The translations under genes were made by a program, and so were the position numbers. A DNA stretch of 64,000 bases from CAZRCZ01 sp964598765. Its GTDB lineage: Bacteria > Sumerlaeota > Sumerlaeia > MVZB01 > JAJFLK01. The stretch is taken from NCBI GenBank assembly GCA_964598765.1, contig CAZRCZ010000003.1, forward strand, positions 124,001 through 188,000, in the 5' to 3' direction. Of the stretch, positions 59,046 to 64,000 are shown in pieces. The notes under the pieces are model-generated. The model saw nothing but the letters and a program-made list of their open reading frames with translations, made no database searches and was not told the DNA's origin. Within the stretch, counting starts at the first letter, position 1. Each line of letters starts with the position of its first letter.

Positions 59046-59153
59046 ATGAACACGAACTCGCCCCCCGCCGAAATCTTGATTTTCAGTTGCTCGCTAGGTC
59101 CGGAGAGCAATTCTCGAATTCTCGCGGAGGAGGCGAAAAAGCAGTTTGACGCT
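59046..59153 (+). pseudogene. Remnant of an NADPH-dependent FMN reductase gene
   Basis: The first 36 codons read MNTNSPPAEILIFSCSLGPE then SNSRILAEEAKKQFDA, matching the first strand and FMN phosphate loop (GSxRxxSxSR-like) of NADPH-dependent FMN reductases. After that the frame has no family similarity and the purH gene follows. It is too short to fold as the enzyme. No ribosome-binding site is visible. Confidence 0.5.
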
Positions 59154-59274
59154 CACCCCACGCCCTGCGGGCGGAATTTCGAACGCGCGTCCGCGGATGG
59201 ACTAAAGGGGATTCTTGACTCCCCTCGCGGCTGTCTCTATAAACTACCCGACAGTCACAACGGACAGACGGTTC

Positions 59275-60885
59275 ATGAGTCAATCCAATTTTCCTCAAGG
59301 TACGAGCGGCTTGCGCCGCGCCCTGATCAGCGTCTCGGACAAATCGGGCGTGATTGAATTCGCGCGCGGACTGAACAAACTCGGATTCGAGATTATTTCG
59401 ACGGGCGGAACGATGAAGTCGCTTGCCGACGCGGGGGTGAGCGTGCGGTCGGTCTCGGAAATCACCGGCGTCCCCGAAATTCTAGGCGGGCGCGTGAAAA
59501 CGCTTCATCCGGCGATCTTTGGCGGGATCCTCGCGCGGCGCGAATTGATGGAAGACCTCGAAACCCTGAAGGAGCACGGCATCGGCGAGATTGACGTTGT
59601 CGCCGTGAATCTCTATCCGTTTGAAAAAACCGCCGCCAAACCGGGAACCGCGGACGAGGAAATCATCGAGCAAATTGATATTGGCGGGCCGTCGCTCCTC
59701 CGCGCGGCGGCGAAGAATCATCATCATCTCTACGCCGTCGTGGACCCCAAGGATTATCCCGAAGTGCTCCAAGCCGTAGGCGAAGGTCGGGACGCCGATG
59801 GACGTTCCTTGCGCCGTCGCCTCGCCGCCAAAGTTTTCGCGCATTGCTCCGCTTACGACCGGGCGATAGGCGCGTATTTGGGTTGCAAGGGCAAATCCGA
59901 GGATTCGGAACATCCAAATCTCGCGTCACAAATAGAAACTCTTCCGGAACGCTTGATGATTTCTTGGCCGCTCGGGCAAAAATTGCGCTACGGCGAAAAC
60001 CCTCACCAGCAGGCCGCCTTCTACGCCGATCCGTGCGCCGGGGCGCCGAGCCTCGCGCATTGCAAACAACTTCAGGGCAAGGAGCTTTCCTACAACAATT
60101 ACCTCGACGGCGAGGCCGCGCTGGAAATGGCCCGCGAGTTCGAGGAGCCGTTCGCCGTCATTATGAAACACGCCAATCCATGCGGGGCGGGGCGCGGCGC
60201 GACGTTAACGGAAGCCTATCAGCGCGCATTTCACGGCGATTCGGTTTCCGCGTTCGGCGGGATCGTCGGATTGAATCGCGCGGTGGATTCCGCGACGGCG
60301 GAAGCGATGGCGGAATCGTTTCTGGAAGTCATCATCGCGCCGGAATTTGAGGAACCCGCGCTAAAAATTCTCGCCAAGAAAAAAAATCTGCGTCTCCTTT
60401 CGGCAGGCAAACTCACCCCCCGTAATCCCGGCGTGAGTTATCGCTCCGTCTCCGGCGGACTTCTGGCGCAGGAGACCGACGTCGCGCTGGTTCCGCGCGA
60501 ATTGATGACCGTCATCACCAAGGCGCAACCCACTGCCGAGGATTGGGAGGGACTTCTCTTTGCGTGGAAAATTTGCCGATGGGTCCGGTCCAACGCGATC
60601 GTCTATGCTTCACGCGAGAAGACGCTGGGGATCGGCGCGGGTCAAATGAGTCGCATTGACGCGGCGCGGTTTGGCATGATGAAAGCCGAGGGAGGCGTCA
60701 AGGGCGCTTACGTCGCCTCGGACGGATTCTTTCCCTTCCGCGACACGGTGGACATGCTTGCCAAGGCGGGCGTCCGCGCGATCATCCAACCCGGCGGTTC
60801 CCTCCGCGACGACGAAAGCATCCAAGCGGCGAACGAGCACGGGTTGATGATGGTCTTCACGGGGCAACGACATTTCAGGCACTAG
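59275..60885 (+). CDS. purH: Bifunctional AICAR transformylase/IMP cyclohydrolase
   Basis: Catalyses the last two steps of IMP synthesis in the cytoplasm, about 536 residues. The N-terminal cyclohydrolase has RRALISVSDKSGVIEFARGL, GFEIISTGGTMKSL, GRVKTLHPAIFGGIL, VVAVNLYPFEKT and IDIGGPSLLRAAAKN. The transformylase has LRYGENPHQQAAFY, LQGKELSYNNYLD, IMKHANPCGAGRG, SAFGGIVGLNR, WKICRWVRSNAIVYA, and the C-terminal SDGFFPFRDTVDMLAKAG. The catalytic Lys-His pair (KHANPCG) is present. The ATG at 59275 is preferred over 59215. It is 9 bp upstream of the PQQ-type gene. Confidence 0.96.
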   Translation: MSQSNFPQGTSGLRRALISVSDKSGVIEFARGLNKLGFEIISTGGTMKSLADAGVSVRSVSEITGVPEILGGRVKTLHPAIFGGILARRELMEDLETLKEHGIGEIDVVAVNLYPFEKTAAKPGTADEEIIEQIDIGGPSLLRAAAKNHHHLYAVVDPKDYPEVLQAVGEGRDADGRSLRRRLAAKVFAHCSAYDRAIGAYLGCKGKSEDSEHPNLASQIETLPERLMISWPLGQKLRYGENPHQQAAFYADPCAGAPSLAHCKQLQGKELSYNNYLDGEAALEMAREFEEPFAVIMKHANPCGAGRGATLTEAYQRAFHGDSVSAFGGIVGLNRAVDSATAEAMAESFLEVIIAPEFEEPALKILAKKKNLRLLSAGKLTPRNPGVSYRSVSGGLLAQETDVALVPRELMTVITKAQPTAEDWEGLLFAWKICRWVRSNAIVYASREKTLGIGAGQMSRIDAARFGMMKAEGGVKGAYVASDGFFPFRDTVDMLAKAGVRAIIQPGGSLRDDESIQAANEHGLMMVFTGQRHFRH

Positions 60886-60894
60886 GAGAATTGT

Positions 60895-62283
60895 ATGAGC
60901 CACAGAGAACACAGAGATCGCGGAGACATTCCGCAGAGTCTTTTTCTTTGCTCGGTGATCTCTGCGTTCTCTGTGGCTATCTTAATTTTCCCAACTTTGT
61001 CTTTCGCGGAGGATTGGCCGCAATGGGGCGGCAAGAACCGCAACGGCGACTGGACCGAAACCGGCATCCTTGAAAAATTTCCGTCCGATGGACTCAAGAT
61101 CGAATGGCGCGCGCCGATCGGCGGAGGCTATTCCGGTCCCGTCGTCTCGGACGAAAAAATCGTCGTCACCGATTGGAAACTCTCGCCCGAAACGAAACGG
61201 CTAGAGGGAACCGAGCGCGCCGTCTGCCTCGACGAAAAAACGGGCAAGGTTCTCTGGACGCGCGAATGGCCCGCCGATTATTCCGCGCTCATGCAGTCCT
61301 ACGCCAGCGGCCCCCGCGCCACGCCGACCATTGACGCCGACCGCGTTTATCTTATCGGCGCGGTCGGGAACATTTTTTGCCTCTCGATGAAAACCGGCGA
61401 CGTGATCTGGCAAAAGGATTGCGTCAAGGAATACAAAGCCGCCATTCCAACGTGGGGCGCGTCGAGCGCGCCGCTGGTGGACGGCGACCGTGTGATCTTC
61501 CTCGCCGGAGCCGATCCCGACGGCAAGGTCATGGCGTTCGACAAAATCACGGGACAGGAGCGTTGGCGCGCGCTCTCGTCGAGATGGGAAATGGGTTACA
61601 GCCAGCCGGTCATTTACGAGGCGGGGGGGAAACGCCAACTGATCGTCTGGCATCCGCGCGCGGTCAGTTCGCTCGATCCGGAAACCGGAAAAGTCTATTG
61701 GGAGCAACTCGACCGCACTCCCTCCGACATGTGCATCGCCACGCCGGTCAAGAGCGGATCGTATTTGTTTGTCGCCTCCTTCTACGGCGGCTCGATGATG
61801 ATGGAACTGGACAACGCGCAACCGGCGTCCAAGCTTCTTTGGCGGATCAAGGGGAAGAGCGAAATGCCCGGCAAAACCGAGGCGCTTCACGCCGTCATCA
61901 CGACCCCGATCATCATCGGCGATTACATTTACGGAACGTGTAGTTACGGCGAGTTACGATGCCTGAATGCCAAAACCGGCGAGCGGATTTGGTCGAGCGA
62001 CAAGTTGGGACGGCAAGGACGCTGGGGCTCGGCGTTTTGGGTCCGCAACGGCGACCGCTACTTCGTCAACAACGACGTGGGGGACTTGATCATCGCGCAA
62101 TTCACGCCTGAAAAATACGCGGAGCTTGACCGGACGAAGCTTATCAAACCGACGACCAACGCCGGATTCGGCCCGCGCCGTCTTTTTGAGACGACGGTCA
62201 ATTGGGTCCAACCCGCCTACGCGAATCGTCACATCGTCACCCGCAACGATGAGGAAATCATCCGCGCGTCGCTGGAAAAGTAA
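60895..62283 (+). CDS. Exported PQQ-like beta-propeller protein
   Basis: 462 residues. A signal segment (SLFLCSVISAFSVAILIFP, cleaved near LSFA) leads to EDWPQWGGKNRNGDW, the start typical of PQQ-like propellers. Blades repeat VYLIGAVGNIFCLSMKTGDV, VIFLAGADPDGKVMAFDKITGQ, YGTCSYGELRCLNAKTGERIWSS. No PQQ-dehydrogenase active-site motif is clear, so it is more likely a binding protein than an enzyme. TAGGAG lies upstream of the ATG. Residues 2-28 are encoded by both arms of a dispersed palindrome (60899-60977). Confidence 0.88.
   Translation: MSHREHRDRGDIPQSLFLCSVISAFSVAILIFPTLSFAEDWPQWGGKNRNGDWTETGILEKFPSDGLKIEWRAPIGGGYSGPVVSDEKIVVTDWKLSPETKRLEGTERAVCLDEKTGKVLWTREWPADYSALMQSYASGPRATPTIDADRVYLIGAVGNIFCLSMKTGDVIWQKDCVKEYKAAIPTWGASSAPLVDGDRVIFLAGADPDGKVMAFDKITGQERWRALSSRWEMGYSQPVIYEAGGKRQLIVWHPRAVSSLDPETGKVYWEQLDRTPSDMCIATPVKSGSYLFVASFYGGSMMMELDNAQPASKLLWRIKGKSEMPGKTEALHAVITTPIIIGDYIYGTCSYGELRCLNAKTGERIWSSDKLGRQGRWGSAFWVRNGDRYFVNNDVGDLIIAQFTPEKYAELDRTKLIKPTTNAGFGPRRLFETTVNWVQPAYANRHIVTRNDEEIIRASLEK
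60899..60977. repeat. Dispersed palindromic repeat inside a signal-peptide coding region
   Basis: GCCACAGAGAACACAGAGAT plus C (60899-60919) pairs with GATCTCTGCGTTCTCTGTGG plus C (60957-60977) with one mismatch, a 21-bp stem. It lies entirely inside the CDS that starts at 60895 and encodes the charged n-region and part of the hydrophobic signal core. Confidence 0.85.
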
Positions 62284-62335
62284 CAGCCAACGTAAGACCG
62301 CTACAAGGCTATGGACCGCTTTGAGCTAAGGTTTT

Positions 62336-62557
62336 TCAGAAATCAACCGGCGGCTTGCGAGGCGCCGGCGGCGGGGAAGAGGACTGCATCTGCTTCATTT
62401 TTTTTTGCCAGTCCATCCGGTAAAGGGGGCAAATTTCGCGGTTCAGGTAGTGCGACTTTTCCGGATGAACGCAACGGCACTTGCGCGGATTGCTCGGCTC
62501 CGGACGATAGGAGACGCAATCGGAGAGAACGCAATAGACGACGATGTGGTTTTCCAT
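62336..62557 (-). CDS. Small Cys-rich protein, unknown
   Basis: About 73 residues with five Cys at 9, 14, 27, 29 and 43 plus His31 and His36, in the text CRCVHPEKSHYLNREICPLY. This looks like a zinc-binding or small redox domain; I do not recognise the family. The C-terminus is a Gln/Pro tail. GAGAG lies upstream of the ATG at 62557; the frame is open to 62590. It is convergent with the PQQ-type gene. Confidence 0.6.
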   Translation of the reverse strand: MENHIVVYCVLSDCVSYRPEPSNPRKCRCVHPEKSHYLNREICPLYRMDWQKKMKQMQSSSPPPAPRKPPVDF

Positions 62558-62606
62558 GATCTCTCGTAGTTCCGCGCAGGCTGGAAGCATATGCTCCCAT
62601 TACCTA

Positions 62607-63086
62607 TCACAGTTTCCTAACGTAATGAATCTGCCTCGCGGCTTCCTTGAATCCCATGGCCGGATAGAGATGCTCGCCGACCTCGTTGCCGACCAGCGTT
62701 TCGATTTTCGCCAGTTGCATCCCTTCCTTTTTGAGATAGGCCAAGGCGTGATCCAGCAATTTGCGTCCGATGCCGCGTCCTTGCGCACCCGCCGTGACGG
62801 CCAAGTTGGGAATCCGTCCGATGCTTGCCTCGCGGTCCAGCGTCACGGTGACGTAACCCAGAATCTCCGGTTTGCCCGACTTGGCGGCTTCTTCGAAAAC
62901 AAAAATGCCCGCAGAATTGGCGCGAACGTCGTCGTCAATGTGCCGCGCCTTGCGCCATGCCCAATCACGCCCGGCCACGATTCCGAACAGTTGCTCGATG
63001 TAATAATCAATTGCCGAGGGTCCGAAAACCTCGGTCGTGATTCGCTTGAGCGCATCGGTGTCTCCAGTTTTGAAAGGGCGAATCAT
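62607..63086 (-). CDS. GNAT family N-acetyltransferase
   Basis: 159 residues. It begins MIRPFKTGDTDALKRITTEV, and the acetyl-CoA loop is NLAVTAGAQGRGIGRKLLDH, with QGRGIG as the Q/RxxGxG motif; the end reads LYPAMGFKEAARQIHYVRKL. Substrate unknown; the family includes small-molecule and protein acetylases. The start overlaps the MFS gene stop by 4 bp, so both are probably co-translated. Confidence 0.88.
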   Translation of the reverse strand: MIRPFKTGDTDALKRITTEVFGPSAIDYYIEQLFGIVAGRDWAWRKARHIDDDVRANSAGIFVFEEAAKSGKPEILGYVTVTLDREASIGRIPNLAVTAGAQGRGIGRKLLDHALAYLKKEGMQLAKIETLVGNEVGEHLYPAMGFKEAARQIHYVRKL

Positions 63087-64000
63087 CGGTTTGCGGGTTC
63101 CTCGTCTTCGTCGGTCGGGAGCGGGCGTCCTGCCGTTTCGGGGGCGAAAAACATCACGGCGGCTCCGACCAGATAAATCATCGCCATCGCAATCGCCGTC
63201 GAGCGAAAAACCGGGACATCGGGAAATGCGTTTTGCATGGGTTTCCTTATGTAATTGGGCACGAGCGTCAGGACCGCCGCCAAATACCGCCCGACATTAT
63301 AGCAGAACGAAACTCCGGTGGAACGGAGCCGCGTCGGAAAAATTTCAGGAAAATAAACCGCGTATCCTCCAAAAAGAGCAAGCGTTCCGACGCCAAGAAT
63401 GAGGCCGAAGGGAATGATTTGCGAGCCGCGATCCAGAAATCCGAAAACGACGATCACCGCCGCCAATCCGAGAAGACAGGAGAGTTGGAACGTCAACCTT
63501 CTGCCGATCCTCGCGCTGACGAACGCGAATCCCGACATGCTGACGAACGCCCCCAGATCCTGACAAAAAAGCATGATGCTCTTGTGATGCGTGATGGTCG
63601 TCGCGTCCAATCCCGGAAACGCGCTGGCGACCAATTCCGGCGAAAAAAAACTCACGCCCCAAAGTCCGGTCACGCCGACGACGGCGATCGTTCCTCCGAG
63701 CAAAGCATTATTTCTCCAGCGCGGAATGGAAAAGAGATCGCGGTAGGATCCCATCCGTTTGCCCGTTCCGGCTTGCGCGAGCGCTTTGGATCGAATCCAC
63801 GAATCCGGCTCCTTCAATTTGCGAAGCACGAGAACGACCATCAAAGCCGGAACCGCGCCGACAAAGAAAAGATACCGCCAACTGACCGGCAAAACGAAAT
63901 ACCCGATGGCCGCGCCGGTCATATTCCCGACCGCCGAAAGCCCTTGCAGAACCCCCAAGGCATAGGGACGCGGACGTTCCGGCACAACCTCGGCCAAAAG
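63083..64000 (-). CDS. MFS transporter, C-terminal part (runs off window)
   Basis: The visible 304 residues contain about eight membrane segments. EVVPERPRPYALGVLQGLSAVG and PVSWRYLFFVGAVPALMVVLVLRKLKEP fit helices 4-6 of sugar/metabolite-type MFS carriers, followed by a long loop (RKLKEPDSWIRSKAL) and segments such as ILGVGTLALFGGYAVYFPEIFPTRLRSTGVSF, a signature of the metabolite:H+ symporter group. Start lies beyond the window's right end; the true start is not seen. The substrate is unknown. It overlaps the GNAT gene by 4 bp. Confidence 0.85.
   Translation of the reverse strand, partial: LLAEVVPERPRPYALGVLQGLSAVGNMTGAAIGYFVLPVSWRYLFFVGAVPALMVVLVLRKLKEPDSWIRSKALAQAGTGKRMGSYRDLFSIPRWRNNALLGGTIAVVGVTGLWGVSFFSPELVASAFPGLDATTITHHKSIMLFCQDLGAFVSMSGFAFVSARIGRRLTFQLSCLLGLAAVIVVFGFLDRGSQIIPFGLILGVGTLALFGGYAVYFPEIFPTRLRSTGVSFCYNVGRYLAAVLTLVPNYIRKPMQNAFPDVPVFRSTAIAMAMIYLVGAAVMFFAPETAGRPLPTDEDEEPANR

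Noticed and set aside
29113..61000. Insertion sequences associated with the dispersed repeats
   Set aside because: No transposase or integrase gene is found in the window; only the repeats and gene remnants are seen.

Overview
This window is chromosomal DNA from a Gram-negative bacterium. KdsA (Kdo synthesis) implies LPS, and there are lipoprotein and Sec signal peptides, a System II cytochrome c assembly pair and PQQ-type beta-propellers. Coding density is high, base composition is moderately GC-rich, TTG/GTG starts are frequent, and many neighbouring genes overlap by an ATGA or TTGA. The gene mix (FHA-GGDEF, GT39-like glycosyltransferases with TPRs, PhyH, beta-helix proteins, PQQ propellers, dispersed repeats of the 'CTCTGCGTCTCTGCG' kind) resembles uncultivated PVC-like or related phyla, but I cannot place it further. 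I see no rRNA, CRISPR array or complete insertion sequence; the one tRNA is tRNA-Leu(UAG).

Layout. 0-3.3 kb: signalling genes (FHA-GGDEF cyclase, GAF histidine kinase, FliA-type sigma factor). 3.3-7 kb: a decayed small gene, then glycosyltransferase, mannose-1-phosphate guanylyltransferase and a secreted thioredoxin-TPR protein. 7-12.7 kb: a minus-strand operon of TPR protein, TsaB, membrane glycosyltransferase and RecD2. 12.9-21 kb: PhyH/GNAT, a phosphatase/Trm112-like pair, a GT39-TPR protein, KdsA, a Thr/Pro-rich secreted protein with a clear promoter and terminator, and IlvE behind a short upstream ORF. 21-29 kb: a membrane protein, a toxin-antitoxin pair, a lipoprotein/ABC-2 operon, and a PBP4-like protein that has lost two of its three catalytic motifs. 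29-35 kb: CcsA and ResB, tRNA-Leu and TrpE. 35-42 kb: four beta-helix genes in a row, one fused to a di-haem cytochrome c peroxidase. 42-49 kb: DUF58 protein, a PhnD-like protein with a histidine kinase, HigBA, a second copy of the membrane-protein family, and a 2-oxoacid decarboxylase. 49-54 kb is the most accessory-looking part: a hairpin repeat array, a truncated HtrA-like gene, a DUF4258/YgiT pair, a kinase-fold phosphotransferase and a TcmP/DUF5131 pair. 54-64 kb: TPR protein, PhoD-like phosphatase, ClC channel, an FMN-reductase remnant, PurH, a PQQ propeller, a GNAT enzyme and a partial MFS transporter.

Main points for follow-up. (1) A dispersed palindromic repeat family lies between genes and also supplies the start and signal-peptide coding sequence of four secreted proteins. 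(2) A peroxidase/beta-helix fusion sits beside three beta-helix paralogues. (3) Two divergent neighbours look like degenerate enzymes: a CehA/McbA-like PHP lipoprotein without metal ligands and a PBP4 without SxN and KTG. (4) The TcmP/DUF5131 pair has no known function. (5) Two paralogous ABC-2-like membrane proteins each sit next to a toxin-antitoxin module, and one of these cassettes is bounded by direct repeats.
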